Shown here piece by piece: positions 28,618-37,927 of a stretch of 64,000 nucleotides of DNA (its first letter is position 1; each line of letters begins with the position of its first letter). The notes beneath the pieces are model-generated. The model did not search any database and was not told where the DNA came from. It saw only the letters and a list, made by a program, of their open reading frames with translations. The DNA is from Lysobacter sp. (GTDB lineage: Bacteria; Pseudomonadota; Gammaproteobacteria; Xanthomonadales; Xanthomonadaceae), in contig JABFRN010000001.1 of the NCBI GenBank assembly GCA_013141175.1, forward strand, positions 2,309,444 through 2,373,443, read 5' to 3'. Made by a program: the position numbers and the translations under genes.

Positions 28618-30844
28618 GTGAGCGGCAGCCGGCGCGGTGCATGCGCATTCGAGTGGGCCATGGTCTTGGCGGTCCTGCTCGGTCCTGCGGTGTCCTGCGC
28701 CGCCGCTGCGGTATCGACGCCGTGCGCACGGATCGAGGCGATGCCCCGTGCGATCCCCGATCCGGCCATGTGCCTGCGTCGCATCGATATCGCGCCGATC
28801 GCGCTGCCCGCCGTTTCCGATGACGCTGCCACGAACGCGACGGCCGCGGCGCTGTTCGAGCGCGCGGAAGAACGCGTCGCGGCCGGGCGCTTCGACGAGG
28901 CCGAACAGACGCTCGATTGCGCCGAGGCGGTGCTGCGTACCGGCGGTGATGCGACCGCGCATTACGAACTCGTTCGTCGTCGCGGCATTCTGGATTACCG
29001 GCGCGAACGGATTCCCGAAGCGCTGGAGCGTTTCGAATGCGCGCTGGAACTCTCGACCGCGCGCGAGGATCGTTCCGCGATCGCGCGCGACCTCAAGAAC
29101 GTCGGCAGCGCGCTGCGTCGGCTCGGCGATTTCCGCGGTGCGCTGCGACGCCTCGCGGAAAGCCTGGATCTGCAGCGTGCGGAAGGCAGCGATGCGCTGG
29201 GGCCGGTGCTCAACAACATCGGCGATGTCTATCGCGAGCTGGAGGAGCCCGACACCGCCCAGCGCTACTACCGCGAAGCGCTGCAGGACTTCCAGCGTCG
29301 CGGGAATCCTGTCGAAGCGGCGCACGTGCTCGAAACCCTCAGCGTGCTCGCGCTCGACCGGGGCGACTCGCGCGAGGCGGCGCGGCTGCTCGAAAACGCA
29401 CTGGCCGAGGATCGCCAGAACGGGAATCGCCCGTATCGATTGCGCATCTACGCGGGACTGACCCGGCTTGCGATCGCGGAAGGCGATCTGGCGAAGGCGA
29501 AGCGTTGGCGTGCCGCGGGCCTGGCGATGGCCGACGAATACGACCTGACCTTGCCCGCGGAGCTGGAACTGGAGGCGGCGCGCCTTGATCGCCTCGACGG
29601 GCGTTTCGGGGCCGCGCAGTCCAGGCTCCGTCGCGCCATCGCGCGCTTGCCGGAAAAGGATATCGAACGCCCCGAACTGCTGCGGGAGCTGGCGGCGAGC
29701 CTGGAAAGCGAGGGCGATACCGGCGCCGCGATCGCGGTGTTGCGGCAGACGCATACCGCCGTAATTGCGACTGGCCGAATCCAAGTACGACCGCCAGTTG
29801 GCTTGGGCGCGATCGCGGTTCGAAGCGGCGGAACGCGAACACAAGATCGCCGTGCTGGAACGCGATGGTCGCCTGCGCAGCGCAATGCTTCGCCAGCGCA
29901 CCTTGCTGCTGTGGTCCACGATCGCTTCCGGGTTGGCGCTGCTGCTGTTGATGGCGATGTTTTTCCTGCGCCGGCAGCAGCAGACGCGCATCGCCGAAGC
30001 GGCGCGACAGGCACGTCACGATGAGGAACTGGCCCGTTATCGCCAGCAGGCCATCGCACTGGGCGTCGATCACCGTTTGTTGAAGGCGCTGTTCGACGAC
30101 CGTGCCGATGCGGTGTGCGTGATCGATGCGGAAGGTTCGGTGCTGACGCTCAACCGCGCGGCGTGCGAACTGCTCGCCATCGCCGAGGATGCCATGGTCG
30201 GCCGGGATTTCGCCGACTGCCTGCAGGACGATCGCCGCGACGAATTCCATGCCGCGCTGGTGCGGATGGAGGATATGGCGACGCTGCAATTGGCGATGGA
30301 TCAGCAGCAGGGCGGCGCGCAGCTGTTGCTGCGGCTCTCCGAATGGGAACGTGATGGCGGATTGATCCTGTTGACGATCTCTGCGCCATCGACATCCACT
30401 GAGTCCGCATCCACTGAAACCGCATCCACTGAAACCGCATCCGCTGCGATACCGTCCATCGATGCGGTTTTCATGCCTGCCGGCGAAGCGGATGCGCCGC
30501 CGGAACAGGATGATTCCTCGCAGCAGCGGTTCCGTCGCGCGCTCGTCGAACTGATGCTGGCGACCGTCGATGCCTGGGAGCGCGGCACCGGCCAAGGGCG
30601 TCTGGAGTTGGCGGAAAAAAGCCGGATATGGCGCGTGACCATCGATGACGGACGTTTGCGCGCCCGCTCGATGGAGCGTTACCTCACGCTGTCGAAACTG
30701 CCGCAGAACCCGCGCTGGCGCGATGTCCTGCGCTCAGCGTATTTCGTCCTCGGCCAATGCGAGATGGACGCCGCCGCCCGGTCCGCGTTGCAGGGCGGCG
30801 TCGACGCCGTACTGGCCTACACTCGGCGCAGCGCGCTGGCGTGA
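28618..30844 (+). pseudogene. TPR / TM / PAS sensor-like protein A, interrupted by one-base frameshift
   Basis: Close relative of the intact gene at 34323-36503. The N-terminal frame (28618-29763, GTG start, export signal MVLAVLLGPAVSCAAAA) encodes periplasmic tetratricopeptide repeats such as KNVGSALRRLGDFRGALRRL. The C-terminal frame (29765-30844) encodes coiled coil, a membrane helix (LLLWSTIASGLALLLLMAMF), a PAS-like segment (LFDDRADAVCVIDAEGSVLT) and the conserved end domain with WRDVLRSAYFVLGQCEM. Removing one A at 29763-29764 joins them as AVLRLAESKYDRQL, the same length as AVEKLLRAQSDQQL in copy B. It is therefore a frameshifted gene, an error in the assembly, or a case of recoding. 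No classical slippery heptamer is present. The linker has a 15-bp tandem repeat. Confidence 0.85.
30406..30435 (+). repeat. 15-bp tandem repeat in TPR/PAS gene A
   Basis: CGCATCCACTGAAAC is repeated twice perfectly (30406-30435), with degenerate units on both sides, and encodes the pentapeptide pattern STETA in the linker between the PAS-like and C-terminal domains. The intact paralogue lacks it. Confidence 0.75.
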
Positions 30845-30908
30845 GGCGCGGCGACCGTCCATGGTCGCTTTGCCAGAACAACATCTTCCGTTCACCGTTG
30901 GTCTCCGC

Positions 30909-31382
30909 TCATTTCGACGGCAGCGGGGATTCCGGCGCGGGTACGGCTTCGTTCGGAATACAGACCACGCAGACGCCCTTGAGGCCATCGCGGAAGTTGT
31001 AGAGCCGGTGGTGTTCGCTTGAGTTGAACGTGGCCGGCAAGCCCACGAACGGCACGCTTTCCGAGGCGCGCGGCAACGACCTGCGCAAGGGCGACGCCGA
31101 GCAGAACGTCTGACTCATCTCGTTGGCCCAGAACCAGTCGTCGACGATGCCGCAACTGGAGTCGGCCCTGCACGTATCGTTGCCGGGCAGCGGATGGTCG
31201 TTGCGGTAGCTCGTCAGGTCCGCCTCGGTGAAGTCGAAATTCAAGACGACCTTGGGCACCGTGTTCGGGTCGAGACACCAGTTCCTGGGCAGGGTCTCGT
31301 GCGCGAATGCGGGCGTGGCGAGCAGCAGGCCGACCCCGAACAGGGACAGGCGGAACCGGCGGATCGAAGCGTTGTGTGGCAT
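30909..31382 (-). CDS. Exported cysteine-containing protein A, partner of TPR/PAS module
   Basis: Protein of 157 residues with a signal peptide (LFGVGLLLATPAFA, cleavage before HETLPR) and about six cysteines in the mature part. Its landmarks are FDFTEADLTSYR, then CGIVDDWFWANEMSQTFC, EHHRLYNFRDG and GVCVVC. The protein at 36524-37156 has the same series: FRFTKKDLMRER, CGVVDGYHEASALIVRYC with identical 18-residue spacing, DHHQRYSFNDG and GTCYVC. The two are therefore paralogues. Both lie convergent to, and directly after, a TPR/PAS membrane protein gene; here 64 bp separate the stops. I do not recognise a known family. Paired cysteines suggest a disulfide-stabilised periplasmic or secreted protein. 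Confidence 0.82.
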   Translation of the reverse strand: MPHNASIRRFRLSLFGVGLLLATPAFAHETLPRNWCLDPNTVPKVVLNFDFTEADLTSYRNDHPLPGNDTCRADSSCGIVDDWFWANEMSQTFCSASPLRRSLPRASESVPFVGLPATFNSSEHHRLYNFRDGLKGVCVVCIPNEAVPAPESPLPSK

Positions 31383-31805
31383 GGGAGCGGCATGGAAAGG
31401 ACGATGATCGAGTGTAGAGGCTGATCACGGGCGCCAGCCAACCTTTTCGAGGGCAAAAGAGGGCATGAATCGCTCGCAACCGTTTGATTCGTCATGGCGC
31501 GTCTGCTTTGTGGCGTCCGCTGCGGCAGTGTGGTGCGCGATGCCGCATGCATACCGATCGCGAGCGGGCGGGCAGATGCCCCGCGATGTTCCCGCTTTTC
31601 CCCGGTTTTGTACTGGTGCGCAGGGATGCGACTCCCTAGCGTCACACGGGCCGGGTGTGCGGCACGGAGCCTCTGGGTGATCGATCCGTGCGGTCCATTG
31701 CGCGAGCGTCCATATGCTTCGCACCCGCGCTGCTGATCCGGGTTCCCTCGACCCTCCGGAGCGCCGGACGGATTCCATCGACTGAAATCAAGGAGTAATC
31801 GTTTC
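31383..31805. other. Intergenic region, no gene recognised
   Basis: This 423-bp stretch separates divergent genes. Short open frames are present but lack ribosome sites and family resemblance. AAGGAG at about 31789-31794 is the ribosome site of the next gene. Confidence 0.5.
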
Positions 31806-32237
31806 ATGAACATGATTCGCAAGATCTGTGTCGCCACTGCGCTTCTGATCGGCGTCTCCACCGCTGCGGATGCGCGTCCACCGGCACCTTGGGGCGGCGG
31901 CTACTACGGCAGCGCCTGGTACAGCAGCGGCCAGGGCTCGGTCATCGCCGGTGCATCGACCTGGGCCGAATGCAATTCGCAGCTTCAGGATGCCATCAGC
32001 CGTGCGTTGGGTTGGGGCTGGAGTGTGGTGAGCTATGTGCCCTGCCACTATCAGGCGCCGTTCCAATTCGCCCCGGCCCCGGAGGACGGTGTCGAGATCG
32101 CGGCGGGCTCTCCAGGCGAGTCGGCGGGTGTGGTCCGGGTGATCACCGATGAGATCGTGCGGGTGCGCACGCAATACCAAGCCGACGAATACGAAGCCTC
32201 GATGCGCACCATCTATCAAGCCGCCATCGGCAAGTAA
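31806..32237 (+). CDS. Small exported protein of unknown function
   Basis: Protein of 143 residues from the ATG at 31806, with a clear AAGGAG site. A signal peptide (CVATALLIGVSTAADA) leaves a mature chain starting with Gly/Tyr/Ser-rich PPAPWGGGYYGSAWYSSGQG, then ASTWAECNSQLQDAISRALG and SYVPCHYQ; the two cysteines may form a bridge. The C-terminal part is helical (QYQADEYEASMRTIYQAAIG). I do not recognise the family. It lies alone between the A module and the 32.6-34.1 kb gene pair. Confidence 0.78.
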   Translation: MNMIRKICVATALLIGVSTAADARPPAPWGGGYYGSAWYSSGQGSVIAGASTWAECNSQLQDAISRALGWGWSVVSYVPCHYQAPFQFAPAPEDGVEIAAGSPGESAGVVRVITDEIVRVRTQYQADEYEASMRTIYQAAIGK

Positions 32238-32639
32238 GTCGCGGCCAGACAATGCGTCGCCTGCGCGTCTACCTGCACGTGCAGCTCCGCGAAGCGATGC
32301 CTGTTGCAAGGGCCCAAGGACGGGCCGTCTTCAGATTGCAACGCTGCGGCCAATCGTTGGCCATCGGTGCCGAGCTGAACTCCGATCGCGATATGCGACG
32401 ATTCGCGCGACAGCCGCGGGCGCGGGATGGCATCGGCTGCACACCCGTATATTGTTTTGTAAATGATTATCGTCACGAGTCATCGCGATGTTTCAACAAA
32501 CCGGAACGCGACCGCCGCCGCCAGAAAAGTCCTGTAAACGCAACAAGTCCCATTATTTATGAGACGATAATCTCGCTATATGGGGAATCATGGACTTGAT
32601 TGTTTTCTTCGATGCTTGGCGTGTCGAGCGAGGTAATGC
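32238..32639. other. Intergenic region with AT-rich promoter-like part
   Basis: This 402-bp stretch has no convincing gene. The last 170 bp (about 32450-32590) are much more AT-rich than the surroundings and include the short inverted repeat GAGACGATAATCTC near 32561-32574. This is probably the promoter region of the gene at 32640; no exact start site can be assigned. Confidence 0.4.
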
Positions 32640-33278
32640 GTGGTCGATCTGGGAGAGTTGTGCGGCGTGCTGAAGTCGGCGATGGCCGATGGTGGTGGGC
32701 ACAAGGTGTTTTTCTACGCCGCAGGAAAACATGGAGCCGGGCTCAGGCACGGTTTCATCGCGATCGTCGATTCGCGTACGTGTCAGCTGAATTTCGAGCA
32801 GTTCGACAACGATCGTGCGCTGACCGAGATCCCGCAGCTGAATTTCATCAAGGTCCAGGCCTTGCCGATGATCGGACAGAATCCGGCCACGGGCAGCAAT
32901 CCGCTGCTGGATGTCCAGCACGTCTTGAATCTGTTCGACCCCGGGAGGCAATCCGCATCGACCGGCGTGCCGCAGGCACCCGCGGAGACGCAGCATCGAA
33001 CCGCACCGGAAGCCGCCTTGCCGCGATCGGTGGCTGCGCATGCGACCCCGGGCACCGCGAAGTTGCCGTATACCCGTCTGAGGGAAGACGCGACCGCATT
33101 GCTGCAGACCTACTACGGCAATTCCGCGCCGCAGAAAATCGCGGACGTCGTGGCCAGGTTTTCGCCGGTGACGCAGCCCGCCGAATTCCTGGATGCCTGC
33201 CGGCAATTGACGGCGGTGCTGGTCGGTACGGCCAAGGCCAATGAAGTGTTCAGGGCATTGTCCGAAAAACTGGATTGA
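32640..33278 (+). CDS. Unrecognised cytoplasmic protein
   Basis: Protein of 212 residues from a GTG at 32640 preceded by GCGAGGTAAT. It has no signal peptide or membrane helix. Residues 1-75 (GELCGVLKSAMADGGGHKVF, GFIAIVDSRTCQLNFEQFDN) look like an alpha/beta domain of roadblock or profilin type. A Pro/Ala/Thr-rich linker (about 95-140) is followed by a helical C-terminal domain (LREDATALLQTYYGNSAPQK, FLDACRQLTAVLVGTAKANE). That two-domain plan recalls proteins of small-GTPase or PatA-type signalling systems with a DUF8082-like end, but the likeness is weak. It is 110 bp upstream of an 8-helix membrane protein on the same strand, so they may work together. Confidence 0.75.
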   Translation: MVDLGELCGVLKSAMADGGGHKVFFYAAGKHGAGLRHGFIAIVDSRTCQLNFEQFDNDRALTEIPQLNFIKVQALPMIGQNPATGSNPLLDVQHVLNLFDPGRQSASTGVPQAPAETQHRTAPEAALPRSVAAHATPGTAKLPYTRLREDATALLQTYYGNSAPQKIADVVARFSPVTQPAEFLDACRQLTAVLVGTAKANEVFRALSEKLD

Positions 33279-33388
33279 GGAATCACGGGATCGAGCCGCG
33301 GTTCCGGGGAGCGGACTGTGGCGCGCATGTGTTCGGGATCGCCGTATTTGCCGGCGTCCCGGATCTATTCATTCAAGGGGAAAATCAA

Positions 33389-34147
33389 ATGACGGGAATA
33401 CAACGCTTCATCGCTGCGATCTGGGTGCTTTCGACGTTGCTGATGGTGGTGCTTGCGATGGCGGGCGTGGACGAAGTGGTCCGGCTTTATTACTCGAACG
33501 CATTGCAATTGTTGTCCAGCATCGGTTGCGGCCTGATCTGCCTGACGGTCATGGACGCGTTTCCGGCGGGCAGCCCGCTGCGCAATGCATGGCGTCTGAT
33601 CGGCGCCGGCGTGCTCGCGTGGGGGATCGGCGCGATGATCTTCGCGGGCTACCCGCTGATGCACGATGGCGAAGACACGCCGTATCCCTATTACGCGGAT
33701 ATCGGATATCTGTTGACCAGCCCGCTGATCGCGATGGGCCTGCTGGTGTTCAAGCGCGGCGCGGGCCTGGTCGCACCGCTCTGGGGCAAGATACTGGCGG
33801 TGGTGGTACTGCTGATCAGCATGTATTGGGGCTACTACGCCAACCATGAAGGTCTGACGGGGCAGGGCGTGGCCATGTCGCTCAGCTCGATCTGCTACAT
33901 GCTGTTCGACCCGATCCTGATGTCGATCACCGTGCTGACCGCGACCTCCTTCACCGGCGGGATCGTGGCCGAAACCTGGTGGAAGGCCGTGCTGGGCGTC
34001 GCGCTGTATTTCTTCGCGAATCAGGCCTTCACCTATCTCAATCTCATCGACGACTACACGACCGGGTCGTGGATCGACATGGGTTGGATGCTCGGCTTCG
34101 GCATGATCGCATGGGCTGCGATGACCGCTCGCAGGATGATGCTGTGA
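33389..34147 (+). CDS. Eight-helix membrane protein resembling a sensory input domain
   Basis: Inner-membrane protein of 252 residues from the ATG at 33389 (MTGIQRFIAAIWVLSTLLMV), with about eight hydrophobic helices and almost no soluble part. The motif YPYYADIGYLLTSPLIAMGL matches the pattern (Y-A-D-x-x-Y-L-L-x-x-P-L) seen in the membrane domain at the front of some GGDEF/EAL and kinase proteins; here no output domain follows. It may be a stand-alone sensor that signals through the soluble protein encoded 110 bp upstream. The function is unknown. Confidence 0.8.
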   Translation: MTGIQRFIAAIWVLSTLLMVVLAMAGVDEVVRLYYSNALQLLSSIGCGLICLTVMDAFPAGSPLRNAWRLIGAGVLAWGIGAMIFAGYPLMHDGEDTPYPYYADIGYLLTSPLIAMGLLVFKRGAGLVAPLWGKILAVVVLLISMYWGYYANHEGLTGQGVAMSLSSICYMLFDPILMSITVLTATSFTGGIVAETWWKAVLGVALYFFANQAFTYLNLIDDYTTGSWIDMGWMLGFGMIAWAAMTARRMML

Positions 34148-34322
34148 TCGCTGCAGTCTGAAATCGCCTTCGATGTGGCGCAGGATGTGCTGTGTCTTGC
34201 CCTGCCTGGTTGGGCACGCTTGCCGATGATGCCCTTTTTACTGAGCCAGGCGCCGGTGCATGTGGTGTTAGCATTGGTCCGAAGGCGAGGGAGAAGGTGA
34301 GTCGCTTGCAAGGAGGCGCTGC

Positions 34323-36503
34323 ATGAGGGCGAATTTCAAGTTGGGATTCCAGATATTCCGCGCTTTCGTAGGCACGGTGATGCTATGCGCCGCAGCTACA
34401 GTGAGCGCCGGGTCGATTCCCGTGTGTGCGGTGATCGACCCGAGCACCTTGCCCACAGCTGGAAGCTGTCAACGCCGTTTCGCATCGGCCGACCCGGACG
34501 TGCTTTACGCATTTGCGGACGCGAAGATCAAAGCTGGCGACTTCCTTGAAGCGCAATCTGCGCTGGACTGTGTCGCAAGGCAGTTCATTGGCAAGAACGA
34601 CCCTCTGAGCCAGTACGAATGGGTGCGCCGGCGTGGCGTGCTGGCCTACCAGGACCAACGCATCGACATCGCGCTCGGACACTTCGAGTGCGCTTTGCGG
34701 ATGGCGGAGAAGCGCGGCGATCGCGCGGCGACCGCCAAACAGCACAAAAACGTCGGCAGCGCGCTGCGCCGTATCGGCGACTACCAAGGCGCGCAGCGAA
34801 ACCTTGAACGTGGATTGCAGATGATGCGCGAGGATGGCGACCCTGCGATCGGCGGGATGTTGTCGAACATTGCGGACATCTACCGCGAAACCGAAGACCC
34901 TGCGAAAGCCGAGCGCTATTACCTTGAAGCCGAAGCCGCGTTTCGTCTCAAGGGCGATACGGTCGAAGCAGCGCACGTGCTCAACAGCCTGGGCCTGTTG
35001 GCGTTGGAACGCAAAGATTACACGACCGCCTCGGGGATGCTCGAAACCGCACTGCGCGAAGTTCAAAGCAAAAAAGATTTCCGATATCAGCTCAGCTTCT
35101 ACGGTGTTTTGGCAAAAATTGCGATCGCGCGGGGCGATGTGCAGGGTGCGGCGCTGCATGCGGCTAACGGTCTGGCCGTTGCCGATGCAAATAAACTGCC
35201 GATTCCAGTGGTGCTGAATTTGCAGGCTGCGCGCGTTGATCGTTTGCAAGGTCGCCAAGATGCTGCGATACGCCGGCTCGAAACCGCCCTGAAAAAGCCT
35301 CTGAGCAATGCCGACCGCGCCGAGTTATACGAAGAATTGGCTTTCATGCACGGTGAGAGCGGACACAATGCAGATGCGATCGATAATTATCGCAACGCAC
35401 ATGAGGCCGTGGAGAAATTACTGCGCGCGCAGAGCGATCAGCAGCTCGGGTGGCTGCGTGCACGATTCGAATCCGACGAGGACGAACGTACCATCGCCGC
35501 GCTGCGTCAGCGCACGTTGCTGCTGTGGCTCGCGGTGGCATCGACTCTCGCGGTGCTATTGGCGTTGTCGCTGATCTTCGTGCGCCACCAGCAGCGTGCG
35601 CGGATCGAGGATGCGATGCGGCGTGCGCGCTACGAAGAAATGCTGGCGCGCTACCGGCGCGAAACCGATGCTTTGGGCGAGGACCGCGACCGCTTGCAGA
35701 CTCTCTTCGACAGCCGTAGCGACGCGCTGTGTTTGCTCGATGCGGATGGCATGCTGCTGACCGTGAATCGCGCGGCCTGCGCCTTGCTCGGTGGCGAACG
35801 CGAACGCTTCGTCGGCCGTGCGCTGACCACATTTTTCAGCGATTCCGATGCCGGTGTTCTGATGGTCGCGCTGGAGCGTATGGAGGATGCGGTAGCGCAC
35901 ACCATGAATGTATCTTCACCCACGGATGGCGCTGAACTACGTGTTGAATTGGTCCCGTGGGAGCATGGCGATGGTTTGATCGTCATGCAGTTGCGCCGAT
36001 GCAGCGACATCGCGACGGTAACGGCGGAGGCGCCGATCTCTACGCCGCTGCCTGTCGCTGCTGAGCGCAGCGTCAGCGACGAGCATGATGCGGATGACGG
36101 CCTCGACACCAGCGATGCCGCCAATGTGCCGGTGCCCGAGTTCGCGGCGGCGATCGCACTGGCTAGCGACGACGATGCGCGGGCGGATTTCCGTCGCGCC
36201 TTGGTCGAACTGATGCTGGCTGCGATCGAGGCCTGGGAGCGCAGCACCGGCCAGAACCGGATCGAGCTGGCCGACCGCAGTCGCATCTGGTGCATCAATA
36301 TCGACGATGGTCGGCTGCGCACGCGTGCGATGGAGCGCTACATGAGCTTGACGAAGCTGCCGCGCAACCCACGTTGGCGCGATGTACTGCGTTCGGCGTA
36401 CTACGTGCTTGGTCAATGCCAACTCGACCCGACGGTGCGCGATGAACTGCAGCGCCGGGTGGATACCGTATTGGCGTATGCGAGGCGTACTGCTTTGGCA
36501 TGA
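34323..36503 (+). CDS. TPR / TM / PAS sensor-like membrane protein B (intact copy)
   Basis: Protein of 726 residues, intact relative of the gene at 28618. The ATG at 34323 has a strong AAGGAGG site. Order: export signal (residues 1-29), a cysteine pair PVCAVIDPSTLPTAGSCQRR, six or seven tetratricopeptide repeats (about 50-380, for example KNVGSALRRIGDYQGAQRNL) predicted in the periplasm, a short coil, one membrane helix (LLLWLAVASTLAVLLALSLI, about 396-419), a cytoplasmic coiled coil and PAS-like domain (about 452-560), an acidic linker, and a conserved end domain (about 620-726) with ELMLAAIEAWERSTGQNR and NPRWRDVLRSAYYVLGQC. This looks like a one-component membrane receptor with an output domain I cannot name. 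A cysteine-rich exported protein gene lies 20 bp beyond, convergent. Confidence 0.88.
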   Translation: MRANFKLGFQIFRAFVGTVMLCAAATVSAGSIPVCAVIDPSTLPTAGSCQRRFASADPDVLYAFADAKIKAGDFLEAQSALDCVARQFIGKNDPLSQYEWVRRRGVLAYQDQRIDIALGHFECALRMAEKRGDRAATAKQHKNVGSALRRIGDYQGAQRNLERGLQMMREDGDPAIGGMLSNIADIYRETEDPAKAERYYLEAEAAFRLKGDTVEAAHVLNSLGLLALERKDYTTASGMLETALREVQSKKDFRYQLSFYGVLAKIAIARGDVQGAALHAANGLAVADANKLPIPVVLNLQAARVDRLQGRQDAAIRRLETALKKPLSNADRAELYEELAFMHGESGHNADAIDNYRNAHEAVEKLLRAQSDQQLGWLRARFESDEDERTIAALRQRTLLLWLAVASTLAVLLALSLIFVRHQQRARIEDAMRRARYEEMLARYRRETDALGEDRDRLQTLFDSRSDALCLLDADGMLLTVNRAACALLGGERERFVGRALTTFFSDSDAGVLMVALERMEDAVAHTMNVSSPTDGAELRVELVPWEHGDGLIVMQLRRCSDIATVTAEAPISTPLPVAAERSVSDEHDADDGLDTSDAANVPVPEFAAAIALASDDDARADFRRALVELMLAAIEAWERSTGQNRIELADRSRIWCINIDDGRLRTRAMERYMSLTKLPRNPRWRDVLRSAYYVLGQCQLDPTVRDELQRRVDTVLAYARRTALA

Positions 36504-36523
36504 GGCCGCGGTTCAGGCTCGCG

Positions 36524-37156
36524 TCAATCCTCGGGCTTGACCTGCACTCTCTTCACCGGATCAGCACTGGGTTCTTTCATTTTCACGCAGACGTAACAGG
36601 TCCCGGTGACTGGGCCGTCGTTAAAACTGTAGCGTTGGTGGTGGTCTCTTGTGTTGTAGCTCGCGGGGCGAACAACCTTGAACCCGATTTCGCGACGATG
36701 CTTGGCGTCGCTTGTGGGCTGCGCACTGATTTTGTTTTGCGTGCCGGTGACTATCGTATTGGCACCCTGCGCTTGTCGTGTGCAATAGCGAACGATCAGC
36801 GCACTCGCTTCGTGATAGCCATCGACGACGCCGCACATGTTCGGATTGAAGTCCGGCAATACCGTCGACTGTCCGGCCGACGGTGCATCAGGTCTAAGCA
36901 CCTGGTTTTGTACTCTTCGTTCTGTAATCGCGAGCTCTGAATTGCCTCGGCTGTCTTGCCTGTCGAGTCCGGCAAGCGGGCATGGCCTGCTTGAGTGGGT
37001 CTCCCGCTCGCGCATCAAATCCTTTTTTGTGAAGCGGAAGGTCCCGGTCACGACCGAGTAAGTACCCTCCACCTTGCATTGGTAGTTGTGGGCATTGGCC
37101 GAAAAGGCCATCGAGAAAAGGCATGCGAAGAGTGCGGTCTGCCGTGTTGCCATCAT
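36524..37156 (-). CDS. Exported cysteine-containing protein B, partner of TPR/PAS module
   Basis: Protein of 210 residues, paralogue of the one at 30909-31382. The start ATGATG at 37151-37156 follows a CAGGGG site. The signal peptide is QTALFACLFSMAFSANA; the mature part starts HNYQCKVEGTYSVVTGTF. Shared marks with copy A are FRFTKKDLMRER, CGVVDGYHEASALIVRYC (Cys-Cys distance identical), DHHQRYSFNDG and GTCYVC. Copy B has about 40 additional residues in the middle. The stop lies 20 bp from the stop of the TPR/PAS gene B, tail to tail, as in the A module. Possible role: periplasmic ligand or accessory of the TPR receptor (inference from neighbourhood and cysteines). Confidence 0.82.
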   Translation of the reverse strand: MMATRQTALFACLFSMAFSANAHNYQCKVEGTYSVVTGTFRFTKKDLMRERETHSSRPCPLAGLDRQDSRGNSELAITERRVQNQVLRPDAPSAGQSTVLPDFNPNMCGVVDGYHEASALIVRYCTRQAQGANTIVTGTQNKISAQPTSDAKHRREIGFKVVRPASYNTRDHHQRYSFNDGPVTGTCYVCVKMKEPSADPVKRVQVKPED

Positions 37157-37927
37157 GAAACCCCTGAGTGATTGTGCGAGTTCACTTTAGGCGGTATCCG
37201 CAGGTTGCCGCTACGGTTTTATGTGGCACAAAGTGGGAATAAAAAAAGGCAAATCTTTGATTTATTTCAGCTTATTGAATTTTCCGTGTTCCAGTCCGGC
37301 AACGGGTTGCGTCACCTCGTAATGCATGAACTCTCGCGCGCACCTCAATGGTCGGAAACGACGAGCTCTCATATTTTTGTAGCGCACATTGGCGCTCATC
37401 GACGGCAGCCTGAATGCGAGTTCCGTTCGTAGAAGGGGCTTCGGGTCCGATAAGCCCATCTCTCGAACGTTATCGAGGCTAGAGCCCCTCCTGCGCGAGC
37501 GCGGCGGTCGAATTCGTACATATGTGGGTCTGATAGGTTGTGTGAATCGACTGATTCTTATCGTTAGAACATGCGAAGACCCAGCCGGAAATGTGTCGCG
37601 GTTGAGCGCCGCATGCGATTCGGTCGCATCGCCGGCCTATGAAGACCTGTTTCGAAGCGGCGATTCAGCGCGGCGCAAATGGGTATTCGCGCTAACTCCA
37701 TTGTCTAGAGCCATCGAGAACGTTCTTATTTGCATCGGCAGCGCGGCCGGCAGGTCTGGAAGGCAGGCTGCGCGCGGGTTCTACCCATTTGTTCCCGGTC
37801 CGTTCCCCGCTCACTCCTTTAACGGCGAAACCGCGCGGCATACGGTGATTTCACCGGATCGTGCCGCCGACATTGCGCGATCCGGCCACGCATCCACACC
37901 GCCATCGGCATCGCCAGGAGACACTTC
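37157..37927. other. Long intergenic region, no gene recognised
   Basis: This 771-bp stretch is more AT-rich than its surroundings in 37190-37400. Open frames exist (for example 37389-37931 on the plus strand), but they have no ribosome site, odd composition and no recognisable domain. It probably holds the promoter of the minus-strand gene ending at 36524 and possibly decayed sequence. Confidence 0.45.

Noticed and set aside
25816-29991. A minus-strand open frame of about 1390 codons opposite transketolase and the TPR gene
   Set aside because: Composition is Arg/Gly/His-rich as expected for the antisense of GC-rich coding sequence; no domain is visible, and it lies opposite clearly real genes.
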